This document shows, piece after piece, positions 54,201-61,882 of a DNA stretch of 64,000 bases. The stretch is from Pedobacter sp. ISL-64 (GTDB lineage Bacteria > Bacteroidota > Bacteroidia > Sphingobacteriales > Sphingobacteriaceae): contig NZ_JAGGPU010000006.1 of NCBI RefSeq assembly GCF_018613605.1, positions 230,411-294,410 on the forward strand, in the 5' to 3' direction. Position 1 is the stretch's first letter. Each line of letters begins with the position of its first letter. The translations under genes and the position numbers were made by a program. The notes below the pieces were generated by a model. That model had not been told where the DNA came from. It did not search any database and was given only the letters and a program-made list of their open reading frames with translations.

Positions 54201-56417
54201 TATGCCAATACTGACCCACTCTGGCCACAGAATACGCCGACCTGGAGACAAAAGAACGTGTATGATGGAGGTGGTATTGGTTCAAATGCAATCGGCAGAA
54301 TTTCTTCTATGCAAGCCAATAATGGTACTACCGGAACCGCAGATGTAACAGAAAACCTCGCTTACGATATTTTTGGCAATGCAATTTCCGACACCCTGAC
54401 CGTGAATTCTTTTGATAGCGGTAACGATCGGGTTGTTAATTACGAATACAATGATTTTGGCACCATTACCCAAATTCAATATCCGAATGAAACCTATGAC
54501 TATTCTATATTTTACCAGCTAAATTCATTGAACCAGATTACCGGCATTACAGACGAGATATCATCCCAGACACCGGGCCAATCGGGAACCAGTACGATCG
54601 GAAATTTCAGCTATGATGCAACGGGTACACCTTTGGAAAATCATTTGGCGCTCGCAAATGCAACTATCAAACAGACCTATGGTTTCAATGCACCAAACTG
54701 GTTGCTGAACATCAATAATCAGAACCAGGCAGGCTCAAGCCTTTTCCAGGAAACCCTTACTTATACATCGGGAGGCTATGGTGGCGCAGGATATTTTGAT
54801 GGCACCATTGCCTCTACTGCTGCCCAGGTTAGTGGTCAGGGTAATGACCAGCTACAGTATGCCTACGACTCCATAGGCCAGTTACAGAACGCGAAAGCCC
54901 CGACAAACACAGCTGCCGGCCAAGGCGCGGCACCCGATGTGAATTATGATGCAAACGGTAACATACAGAACTTTTCGGGCAGCAGTATTTCGTGTGCCTA
55001 CGCCTATAACCAGGGTAGCCAACAAGTAAACACTATTAGTGACATCAATAGTTCACAGGTGATCGCACAGTTTGGCTATAACCATAACGGGAACGCCATT
55101 TTCATGACCACAGCTGATTCAAAAATCAGCAAACCATTTGCCCTGGGTTTTACTTACGACCCTGCTTCTATGCTGGCTGTAAGTATTACAGATACCACAC
55201 AGGGTGGTGCCACGTTGAATTTCACTTACGGTTGCCGTAACGAACGATTGCTAAAAACCGTTACGGGAGGATCTACGCCCGCAGGTACAAAATTATATGT
55301 CCGGGGTACGAGTGCAATGCCATTACAGGAGATCTTTATCAGTGCAGATGGAAAAACAAGGTCCTCTGTGAATTATGTCTATGGTCCTGGTGGACTTATC
55401 GCTATGCGAAAGTTTGACGGTACTACTCTTGATCTGTATCATATCCTAAAAGATCATCTTGGGTCTGCGAGGGCGGTTATCGATCTCACTGGAAATGTGG
55501 TTGCCTCATACGAATACCTCACATTTGGCGCTTTGTCGAATGTCAATGAGCCGAGTACCGGGTTCCTGTCTTATCTGTACACCGGTCAGGAATTTGATTC
55601 GGAAATAGGGTTGTACAACTACAGGGCCCGTTTCTACAGTGCTGCCATCGGAAGATTTATAGCAACCGACCCTGGTCGCCAGTATTTCAGTCCTTATATC
55701 TACGCATCCAACAATCCGGTATTGTTTATTGATCCAACCGGTATGTTCTCCATAGGTAGTTTCTTCAGTGCCATCGGAGGGATAGTTATAGGAGCTGTAG
55801 AAATCCTGGCAGGTGTTGTTATCGACGTGGCGGCCGCAGTTATCGATGTACTTACGGTTGGATTGGGCACACCAGCTTCCGTTGGAATGGCGGCACTTTC
55901 CGGCTTTTTCTACGGAGCCGGTGTGAGTTCGATTACCTATTCGGCTTTTCACTTCGATGATTTTAGCTGGAAAGATTATGGTATCCAGATGGGCATTGGT
56001 GCGCTTACCGGCGCATTAAGCGGAGGTTTTGGAGCTGGTTTGGGTATTGCAGCAAAATCAGCCCAGGTAGCACTTACAGAATTTACGGCTACAGCGCGCG
56101 CTGCCGCAGGAGTGTTAGAAGTTTTCGGTCAGCCTGGAATGGCAACAGCTGTAAAGGCAGGAGCATGGGTTACCGAGAAAGGCGCAGCGCTTGCAGGCTT
56201 GGCTGTTAATGGGCCTGTAGCAGCCGGATGGGGAGCTTTAGCCAAGGGAATTGGAACCGGGATGATCAAGAGCGAGGCAATTGGAATTTCCAACAATACC
56301 ATCAGTAACCTGGCATTTGGCAATAACTGGGATGCTGGTCTTGGCCAGGTTGTATTTAGCTCGGCACTCAGCGGATCAATTGGAGGATTGCAGGTTTCAA
56401 ACCGGATCAGATATTGA
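48291..56417 (+). CDS. Giant RHS-repeat protein, cytoplasmic-looking, 2708 aa
   Basis: Starts MSTKPSNNGSGAAQSEV with no signal peptide, unlike the RHS gene at 826. Residues about 20-330 resemble the front of SpvB/TcB-like shells (GILGLGWQMPIEMI). A beta-propeller-like stretch follows (about 400-850), then a carbohydrate-binding-like jelly roll (about 1240-1390, YIFSAWVKKPSTFNNSAG). YD repeats come next, and the RHS core ends near residue 2484 (NYRARFYSAAIGRFIATDPG; NPVLFIDPTGM). The last 224 residues are hydrophobic and Gly/Ala-rich (FFSAIGGIVIGAVEILAGVV; IGALTGALSGGFGAGLGIAA), resembling a membrane-active or channel-like tip. The absence of an export signal suggests release by a Tc-like or other route. 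No immunity gene is obvious next to it. Confidence 0.88.
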   Translation: MSTKPSNNGSGAAQSEVPALHSFEFDKTAIGNIKSSVNKFRGCVSMPLDLMTLPGLEGLDVKLSVLYSSNIKNNLNTWNTEAPTGILGLGWQMPIEMITVDKGGSASVTSDTYYLVSGGSSNPMVKTGETVSGNWIFQLRNFQFWSVQYNPALKIWIIIKEDGFTYTYGAGNDTASNATQWGISWGNWIGSSNVGATQVLYPTSWNLASIVTPMGNSVNYQYINVAQKLISSGLAYTQASYLGKVIDSYGRVITLNYGNKFGILNPGSASDGTPIVEYQPLHTQIAPPSPNAYQDRYETYFLDSVDVADADGNPLSGMKFTYEFINNTASSDSNYSLMYKRCLQSVFQYTNNGETLPAMNFEYFPTNPSSINPGALSAVVYPEGGKASFEYKAQTITSTNSSKKVQLQNPITGSIPRVWFGSNYVVFTYQSSNQVQVKIQSWNGQWVNQTISISKTVATGSLMVQTAENFFALSLRNSSTGNDELYLFRNDDAGQDLKFGNWVMYNNQPFVLTVKANSKAQSVFVGGDSFVMAYNTDYTTTRVQGFSYNWQDGMWNGNGSPLLPNSSDCVLAAITAAQNFYAVSCYLPSSQQLKNYLFYRALDGTWNAGSTWTLSNIDIVVDQPTNMAFLAVSPTPSSLVLTFATTTTDTAINYSLRLFNWNENFFVLNTSSPGTVDLSSPIVSGNLLYQIFQTSIVGSTVNNNLALLRDAGGDQSYGSVWNQKSFSSPGATIGLNMATGEDISILSPASGSAANQWAAFNPNAGSWSILSNVPSGTNPSISGDYMTVGKTVYFRGTDGRWRALPTQLGSFNYPQSLQNRGPRFISYQDASDNTASSYVAALKNGNAQVPQKLNNVKSYVPDGTAGTLLVAGRFLVTYPSSAASFDASPTMDLWNLDEVNFNQSVTDTPVAYLVIEDQYDTTQSFTQSYYYNNSPESQIVYNALMGVAQYPLVIVVPGVKEKVALPTSTPEGSSQFYYSNGLAQQSTLYPSGGLQNFQNILNGIQLGQKDFANDGSLVSSQLNYWTVYPKDVSGKYLLGGYARCEKTANMKDGIVQWSTGTYDKTTGVLLSQEKSYYDEDGVQKNLRIETLYAYQVPAYAASFNKLHMFSTVAMTTQSVAPADNSSRNYVKSQATIFRNWANSTVNTDCTGAGSCKLAAYQIFDWTTPGTVAPQFPSDTQTAAWQLKTKIISRSGTGNLITEQIDGNGLVSSFIYDKNQQSLVAKFPNGSLSGNEVSYYGFETYETPIGWVIGSGGTVVPNSQNTVVDAHTGTNSLSITAGSTGAAGVQGSFTPIRQDQQYIFSAWVKKPSTFNNSAGNASWQISVAGGTPSVLNFPDTVGQWVYVSQLIDLPNPKGTAQITIICENANTSCNVLVDNLRFTPLACTFEAYSYNNTLEQPTAILGANGEISRKVLDSFQQQILSTNAADRTSKIQNGYLSRSGNLGVFAPTNPNSSLTITGTNGGELTEFTHGPEWSSVWQQGAGNWSVTGTVLTQQSAGTAGSLTYADGNLTSDYALDVEFNLLETPDAPLGIHLGSVLTIQWNPQLTSWQLLDSTGANVLPAVDARAFNLPQNPFAAQLDAGTLSAALCIAFNNAGFLLPATSTISTGAATGKGWTITSPDNAYRYALKLDGANIAVYTMNKQWTLLAGQSTAVFWADGKMIFSYTASANFSGVPTIFFGNKAAISQIATAVTPMAAISFDDANGKNIQAQQYAGSQMVVGQLVSDNLGRMAIRTKQAYISPQQNPMFSYCSDFAAMNWTAGTMTGLVSTAYPADNGYPFARQTFETSPLARVVQESVPGEDFSVNGGKCTYTSYSAVAGQPGVMIYSKKTTTNPNGNVFYEVSTLLDQVIQNVSANGTEIRNETGFDDAGNPTIVRSPNYFNPPANSVQNDWVTLQTFDYLNQLLTLKQGTNAPATFIYDQAGNIRFKQDPQGAADGNFIYIKYDLLSRPVETGYIAGTWNQQQLQQYANTDPLWPQNTPTWRQKNVYDGGGIGSNAIGRISSMQANNGTTGTADVTENLAYDIFGNAISDTLTVNSFDSGNDRVVNYEYNDFGTITQIQYPNETYDYSIFYQLNSLNQITGITDEISSQTPGQSGTSTIGNFSYDATGTPLENHLALANATIKQTYGFNAPNWLLNINNQNQAGSSLFQETLTYTSGGYGGAGYFDGTIASTAAQVSGQGNDQLQYAYDSIGQLQNAKAPTNTAAGQGAAPDVNYDANGNIQNFSGSSISCAYAYNQGSQQVNTISDINSSQVIAQFGYNHNGNAIFMTTADSKISKPFALGFTYDPASMLAVSITDTTQGGATLNFTYGCRNERLLKTVTGGSTPAGTKLYVRGTSAMPLQEIFISADGKTRSSVNYVYGPGGLIAMRKFDGTTLDLYHILKDHLGSARAVIDLTGNVVASYEYLTFGALSNVNEPSTGFLSYLYTGQEFDSEIGLYNYRARFYSAAIGRFIATDPGRQYFSPYIYASNNPVLFIDPTGMFSIGSFFSAIGGIVIGAVEILAGVVIDVAAAVIDVLTVGLGTPASVGMAALSGFFYGAGVSSITYSAFHFDDFSWKDYGIQMGIGALTGALSGGFGAGLGIAAKSAQVALTEFTATARAAAGVLEVFGQPGMATAVKAGAWVTEKGAALAGLAVNGPVAAGWGALAKGIGTGMIKSEAIGISNNTISNLAFGNNWDAGLGQVVFSSALSGSIGGLQVSNRIRY

Positions 56418-56504
56418 GTACCTTATTGAAAATTGCCTTTGAAGATTTAACAGCTGACATAACGCTATTTTTCATTAATGCACAAATAATTAACTGACTT
56501 GTAT

Positions 56505-57077
56505 ATGCCTATAGAATATTTCTTTCCCAAAGCATTTTATTATAAGGATGAACTCATCAGTGAAGATGCGAATGAGCGGCTGGTCGAAGCCGCTCATTCG
56601 CTAAGGCAGGAGTTTCCATTGTCTACAAGGTCCAACCTGTACACTACATACGGTTCTGTCCCAGACATTTTTGCGCGCAGCGAATTTAGTGTTTTGCACA
56701 ATGGACTGATTAATGAGATCAGCCAATATCTTGATATCCTGGAAACCCGGCCGGGCAACAAGTACGCCATCTCCGATTCATGGGTCAGTATTTCCTCCCC
56801 TGGAAATTATGAACGTATGCACACACATGACGGATCTTACATCAGTGGTGTTTATTACATCAGGACGGCCCCGGACTGTGGTGATCTTTTGTTTGAAGAG
56901 CTATCGGACAATTTATGGGCATCAGCCCGTACAAAACCCGAAACCTTCAATACGGTAAGGTATGCACCGAAGGATCGGCGTCTTATTTTGTTTAACAGCA
57001 AAATACCGCATTCAGTAGGCCAGAATCTTTCATCAAGCGAGCGCATTGCGCTAAGTTTCAACATTATCATCGTATAG
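56505..57077 (+). CDS. Fe(II)/2OG oxygenase, TIGR02466/PF13759-like
   Basis: 190 residues from the ATG at 56505 (MPIEYFFPKAFYYKDELI); the upstream TTG at 56499 is less likely. Pattern WVSISSPGNYERMHTHDGSY, ISGVYYIRTAPDCGDLLFEE, then RLILFNSKIPHSVGQNLSSS matches the small putative 2-oxoglutarate oxygenases of TIGR02466. Candidate iron ligands are His106/His108/Asp109 and His169, with Arg in SERIALSFN for 2OG. Such enzymes have been linked to hydroxylation of peptides or small molecules. It lies 87 bases after the giant RHS gene, same strand, the last forward gene of the cluster. Confidence 0.85.
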   Translation: MPIEYFFPKAFYYKDELISEDANERLVEAAHSLRQEFPLSTRSNLYTTYGSVPDIFARSEFSVLHNGLINEISQYLDILETRPGNKYAISDSWVSISSPGNYERMHTHDGSYISGVYYIRTAPDCGDLLFEELSDNLWASARTKPETFNTVRYAPKDRRLILFNSKIPHSVGQNLSSSERIALSFNIIIV

Positions 57078-57365
57078 CCATTTCGCAAAAATGTCTTATT
57101 AAGCCCCCATTCAACGCTGGCTTTCTGAAGGAGCTCGCGAAGCGCAGAAACCAACAAAATGGCCGGGTAAACGCATTCGAAAGCTTCAGGGCCAAACAGG
57201 ATCCCAACAATCTTTCCTGAAACGATTATGTACTGGCTATGCTTAGATAACCCAAGCAGCCAGACATTCTTAAATAGTCTGGTATCCAGGTTGATGAATG
57301 CATCGCCGGAATATCAAACTATTTGTCGTTTAATTGTGTCCATAACGACCATCATTTTTTTTTAA

Positions 57366-58115
57366 TTATTGTTTCTTCAAACTCGTTAGCAGGTAGGCAA
57401 TAACCGAGTTTTCAAGCCCATTGGCGAGATCTGTCAGCTGCATTGAAGTACGGAGATAATTGCAAAATCCCTTTATGGAAAAATGCTTGATATCGATGCA
57501 TTGGAGTAGCTGAAAGCCAGCGCCGATGCATAGTTTCGTATAATTATTTATATCAGTAATCAGGTTTGCAGCTGGCACAGACCAGTTTCCAACCCAATCG
57601 GTATTATTCAACAACATGTCCGAAAAAATAAGTTGACCGCCTGGACGAAGTTTTCGGTAGGCGCAATCAAGAAAATCTTTTCGGGTATCAAAATGAAATG
57701 CAGCTTCAACACTGACGATTAAATCAAAATATTCGTCCGGGAATTCCATTCGTGTAGCATCCATCACCCGGAAATCAATACCGGCATGAGCCTCCTGTGC
57801 AAACGAAATCTGCTTTTCAGAAATATTGATACCAACAACGTGCGCGTTGCCAAACCGTTGGGCAATGACACTGGAACCCGTTCCAAGTCCGCATCCCGCA
57901 TCCAATATCCTAATGGGATCCTGCTGCATTGCTACCTGATCAAGATGTTTTATGACGAGCGCCTCGCATGCAGCTTCCAGGGTTGCATGATTGTTGGTCC
58001 AATCGCCTACATTATAAAAACCTGAATTGCCATACATGGCTTTCATGGTTTCAGACAGGATCATGTGATCGTACCTCTCAATAAAACTACCCGCAGTGGT
58101 CAATTCATTTTTCAT
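57366..58115 (-). CDS. Class I SAM-dependent methyltransferase
   Basis: 249 residues. Motif I ILDAGCGLGTGSSVIAQRF, motif II-like DATRMEFPDEYFDLIVSVEA, and motif III RKLRPGGQLIFSDMLL are present, in the order of the UbiE/erythromycin-type small-molecule methyltransferases. It probably methylates an O, N or C atom of a metabolite. Its start overlaps the P450 end by 11 bases, so the two are a coupled operon. On the opposite strand to the RHS/oxygenase genes but in the same GC-rich block, so I treat it as part of the cluster. Confidence 0.93.
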   Translation of the reverse strand: MKNELTTAGSFIERYDHMILSETMKAMYGNSGFYNVGDWTNNHATLEAACEALVIKHLDQVAMQQDPIRILDAGCGLGTGSSVIAQRFGNAHVVGINISEKQISFAQEAHAGIDFRVMDATRMEFPDEYFDLIVSVEAAFHFDTRKDFLDCAYRKLRPGGQLIFSDMLLNNTDWVGNWSVPAANLITDINNYTKLCIGAGFQLLQCIDIKHFSIKGFCNYLRTSMQLTDLANGLENSVIAYLLTSLKKQ

Positions 58116-59295
58116 GATTCCAGTTTATATCCAATAAAATAGAAGATGGCCCTCTTTGAACGCTGAAATGACTCCAGCTTATATGATCAGCAACAGGAGC
58201 GTAAGTGCTCACATGCGCAAAAAAACGGTGCAGGCCAATACCGCCCTGAATTTGCGCAAGTCTCGCGCCTATACACCTAAAAGCACCCGCGCCAAAACCA
58301 AGATGGTTTGGTCTTCTGGTCAATATTAATTGATCCGGGTTGTCAAATTTTGCAGGATCCCTGTTTGCCGCACCTATGCTAATGAGCAATTGGCTACCGG
58401 CAGGAATAGTAGTGCCGTGAAGATGTATCGGTTCCTGAGTAATTAGCAAAACGGATTGTAGCGGAGAGTCATAACGGATCAATTCATCCACGCTACTTAT
58501 CGCAAACGGCAAGCTTTCGCGAAGCATTGACTGGTCTTCAGTTCTGCCTTGTAATGCTACCAAAGCATTTCCCATAAAATTCATCATATTCTGATGGCCG
58601 GCATAAAAAAGTAACACCATCAGTGAAATTATATAAGAATCATTCCGGTCATCAGCTGGCACAACGGCGAGGATAGCACTGCACAAATCCTTACCAGGTG
58701 TTTGGCGTTTCAACCCGATCAGCCTTCGCAGCGTGTCGATGAATGTTTTTTTTTGTTCGTCCCCACCATTTGTCCATGATTTTTCATCAATAAAACTCAG
58801 GTATCCCCCTTGCAAGCGACTCACTATTTTGGAAAACGCATCCACCTCTTCTTGTGGCATCCCCATTACCCGGCAAATCGTTCCGAATGTAAACGGATGG
58901 GCATAATCACTCATGAATTCCATACGGGAGGAAAAACGAAGCGCATCGAAAATTTTATCTGCCTGTCGCTTCATGTCATCTTCATCGACTTGGAGCGTTC
59001 TGGCAGCAAGTTGGTGCATGATCTGCTTGCGAAATGCAGGCGTATTACCGGGTGCCAGCGCATGTAATGTTTGCGCAATGGCTTTTTCAACCGGACTCAA
59101 ATACTGAAAAGTTCTGCTGTCCTGCCCCCAATGCGAACAGCGGGGATCACTTAATAACATCAGTGCATCCTCATAGCCTGTGATCATCCACATACCTTCG
59201 GACGTTCTAAAAACAGGTTTTTCCTGTTGAACCCATTTATACCATGGGTAAGGATCAGCAATTGAATATCGAGGTTCGTCTGCGTTTATTATCAT
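58105..59295 (-). CDS. Cytochrome P450
   Basis: 396 residues, soluble bacterial type. Heme-binding loop FGAGAFRCIGARLAQIQGGI with axial Cys341, the ExxR motif in SVDELIRYDSPLQS, and the I-helix LLFYAGHQNMMNFMG, in which the usual Gly/Thr pair near the oxygen site is AGHQN-M rather than AG(D/E)T(T/S), a less common variant. The front (RYSIADPYPWYKWVQQEKPV) is also typical. P450s hydroxylate or couple aromatic and terpenoid compounds. First gene of the P450-methyltransferase operon. No ferredoxin partner lies nearby. Confidence 0.95.
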   Translation of the reverse strand: MIINADEPRYSIADPYPWYKWVQQEKPVFRTSEGMWMITGYEDALMLLSDPRCSHWGQDSRTFQYLSPVEKAIAQTLHALAPGNTPAFRKQIMHQLAARTLQVDEDDMKRQADKIFDALRFSSRMEFMSDYAHPFTFGTICRVMGMPQEEVDAFSKIVSRLQGGYLSFIDEKSWTNGGDEQKKTFIDTLRRLIGLKRQTPGKDLCSAILAVVPADDRNDSYIISLMVLLFYAGHQNMMNFMGNALVALQGRTEDQSMLRESLPFAISSVDELIRYDSPLQSVLLITQEPIHLHGTTIPAGSQLLISIGAANRDPAKFDNPDQLILTRRPNHLGFGAGAFRCIGARLAQIQGGIGLHRFFAHVSTYAPVADHISWSHFSVQRGPSSILLDINWNHEK

Positions 59296-59506
59296 GTTAT
59301 AGGTAATGGAATGACCAGATGGCTTAAATTTAGAAAATCAGATATAATGTAGAACAGCAGAAAAACAATAAGACACCATCCATTCTCTTCGTAAATATAA
59401 GTAAATTTAATCAACCCCTCAAGCCAAATACCATGGAAGCTTTGGAAAAGATCGATACGTACGGATCACTAAGCTCTCAAATAAACAAATAGTTGCTTAA
59501 ATAAAC

Positions 59507-61660
59507 TTATCGTGTACCAATTTCTACCTTGCCACCATTTTTAAACAGATCGTGGGAGATGAAATATCCGTTATTTGCTTTCCCGTTAACTTTAATGTTG
59601 GTGATCCCCCTTCCCTTCCCAGGTTTGGTTATCGTTAACAATTTTCCTGTACTGGTTTTCCATTTTACCTCATCAAAAAGTGGAGCAGTAACCAAATATT
59701 CGGCATCAGTTGCGGAGAATGGATACAAACCTAAAGAACTGAATACATACCAGGCCGACATTTCACCAGCATCATCCATTCCCGAAAGTGCCAAACCATC
59801 GCTTCCTATACCATATAGCTCATTTAAGATTTTGTCGATAATTTTTTGTGATTTTTCTGGTTTCCCGATAAACGTATAAGCAAAAGGAGCTTCATGATCT
59901 GGCTGATTTCCCTGGCAGTATTGACCAATCATGGTTTCTACATTCCTTGCAATATATTTCGGGTTCCAGGGTACAGTAAACAGGGAATCTAACTTGGATT
60001 CGAACCCTTTTGCACCACCATATAGTTCGATTAAACCTTTCATGTCATGAGGTGCATAAAACGAAACCTGCCAGGCGTTGGCTTCCCTGTACATGTATTC
60101 GTAATAAGGGTATTGTGGATTAAAAGGTTTGATCCAATCGCCATTCTCTAATCTGCCCCTCATAAAGCGTGTACTTGGATCGAACATATTTTTATAGTTT
60201 TTCGATCTCGCCATCAAAGTGCGGTAATTGCTGCTATCACCCAGTTTTTTGGCGATTTGGGCCAGCGAATAATCATCGTAAGCGTATTCCAGCGTTTTAG
60301 AAACGCCTGCCTTGGCTTTGGTTTCGACATGTGGATTTTTAACCTCAGGATCAGAAATATAACCCTTTTCGATATATTCTTTCACAAATGGACGGGCGCC
60401 ACCATCTACATTGGCATTACGTAATAAAATTTGATATGTCCCCCCGATATCGAAATCATCTATTCCCCTCAAATAAGCGCCTGCAATAGAAGATGCGCCA
60501 TGGTCGCCGTGAAAAAACGTTGGGATGAAACCTGTTTTATCGCCAACCTCTTTCATGGATTTAATCACGTCAAGCGTAACCTTAGGCGTAATTAAACCCA
60601 GCAGTACATCCTTATTGCGATAAGTGTCCCAAAGGGAAGGTTCGGTATAATAGTCGAAATTCCCCTTAACAACATTGCGCTTAGCATCTTTAAATTCCCC
60701 GTTTACATCACTCCGCAAAGCTGGCCATAAAAAAGACCGGTACAAACAAGAATATAACATTTGCTTCTGTTTTTCGGTGCCACCCTTTACCTGTATGGCA
60801 GATAAAAGTGTTTCCCATTTTGCAGTCGCTTCATTGCGAGTCTCCTGAAAAGTCTTGTTGCCAATCTCTCGTTCCAGGTTTTCTTTGGCATTAGCCGTAC
60901 TTACAAACGATAAGCCGATTTTAAGTTCCACAGGCGCTGCACCGGCATCGGCCAGATGGATAATAGCGTAACCAGAACGTTTGCCCACATCAGTCTGATC
61001 AAGTTTTTCGATCTTGGCATTTACCGTTGCATAGAAATATACATTTTCGCCACCTTGGAAGCCCTGTACAGCAGAAGTACCAACTTGCTCGATATTCCAG
61101 GTAGAAACCCTGCTATTGGCCTTTCCCATGTCGAAAAGAATCTGTCTGTTATTGGAGTTTTTATATTCATATTGATGGAATCCACACCTCAAGGTTGAAG
61201 TAAGCTTCACGTTAACCTTATAGTCTTCAAGATAAACCTGGTAAAAACCTGGTGCTGAACTTTCATTTTTGTGCGAAAATTTCGATCCGAATTTACCGTT
61301 GGCATTAGATAGTGGTAGAATTGGAATGTTGCACAGGTTCCAGTGCCCTTTATTGGTGTGCGCGAAGCCATAGATAGTGTCGTCTTCATATTCGTAACCA
61401 GCACCAGATCCAAATTCGGTAATCGGACTTAACTGCACCATAGCATTGGGTAATGAGCTACCTGGAAAAGTTAAACCTGCCCACGATCGCCAGCCCTGTG
61501 GCAACTCATAGCCTAAAATTTTAGGATCGGTTAAGGGCGCTGTGCCGATAAAAGTATTTACATACTTGGTAAAAAATGTTTTGGATTGACTTTGAACAGT
61601 ATAAACACTCGTAAGGCTCAAAAACAAGATTAAGGATAAGAATTTGGTTAGCGATTTCAT
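59507..61660 (-). CDS. GH92 alpha-mannosidase, exported
   Basis: 717 residues with a signal peptide (FLSLILFLSLTSVYTVQSQS). Family 92 glycoside hydrolases are calcium-dependent exo-alpha-mannosidases acting on alpha-1,2 and related linkages of N-glycans or mannans. Visible hallmarks: AGLTFPGSSLPNAMVQLSPI at about residue 60, the catalytic-site segment NQPDHEAPFAYTFIGKPEKS, and GMDDAGEMSAWYVFSSLGLY near 660. Length fits. Divergent from the GH95 gene with a 222-base promoter region, so both are probably part of a glycan-use locus extending beyond the window. Confidence 0.95.
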   Translation of the reverse strand: MKSLTKFLSLILFLSLTSVYTVQSQSKTFFTKYVNTFIGTAPLTDPKILGYELPQGWRSWAGLTFPGSSLPNAMVQLSPITEFGSGAGYEYEDDTIYGFAHTNKGHWNLCNIPILPLSNANGKFGSKFSHKNESSAPGFYQVYLEDYKVNVKLTSTLRCGFHQYEYKNSNNRQILFDMGKANSRVSTWNIEQVGTSAVQGFQGGENVYFYATVNAKIEKLDQTDVGKRSGYAIIHLADAGAAPVELKIGLSFVSTANAKENLEREIGNKTFQETRNEATAKWETLLSAIQVKGGTEKQKQMLYSCLYRSFLWPALRSDVNGEFKDAKRNVVKGNFDYYTEPSLWDTYRNKDVLLGLITPKVTLDVIKSMKEVGDKTGFIPTFFHGDHGASSIAGAYLRGIDDFDIGGTYQILLRNANVDGGARPFVKEYIEKGYISDPEVKNPHVETKAKAGVSKTLEYAYDDYSLAQIAKKLGDSSNYRTLMARSKNYKNMFDPSTRFMRGRLENGDWIKPFNPQYPYYEYMYREANAWQVSFYAPHDMKGLIELYGGAKGFESKLDSLFTVPWNPKYIARNVETMIGQYCQGNQPDHEAPFAYTFIGKPEKSQKIIDKILNELYGIGSDGLALSGMDDAGEMSAWYVFSSLGLYPFSATDAEYLVTAPLFDEVKWKTSTGKLLTITKPGKGRGITNIKVNGKANNGYFISHDLFKNGGKVEIGTR

Positions 61661-61689
61661 TTTACATAAAACGTTTTAGTGTGTTATAT

Positions 61690-61717
61690 CAAATATAGAA
61701 AATCTATTAAAATCCAA
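61690..61717 (-). promoter_or_regulatory. Promoter of GH92 gene
   Basis: On the reverse strand TTG (61717-61715), 17-base spacer, TATATTTG (61697-61690), matching TAnnTTTG. It is about 30 bases upstream of the GH92 start. Confidence 0.6.
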
Positions 61718-61849
61718 TCAAAAATATCATAATAGTTACCAATTAAAGTTTGCTGATGCAACTACTGAATGCTTAAATAATTGAATAGTATGCCAATAAT
61801 CGATAAGCATTCGCCTATTAAGTCCATAGCACAATCGTTTGATTATCTA

Positions 61850-61857
61850 TATATTTG
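61850..61857 (+). promoter_or_regulatory. -7 element of GH95 gene
   Basis: TATATTTG, matching TAnnTTTG, 25 bases before the GH95 ATG. No clear -33 TTG at normal spacing. Confidence 0.4.
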
Positions 61858-61882
61858 ACTACACACTAATCAAATAATCCAC

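Noticed and set aside
57078..57365. Possible small gene after the 2OG oxygenase
   Set aside because: A frame reading NGRVNAFESFRAKQDPNNLS is open but lacks a start of its own outside the upstream gene; too short to support.
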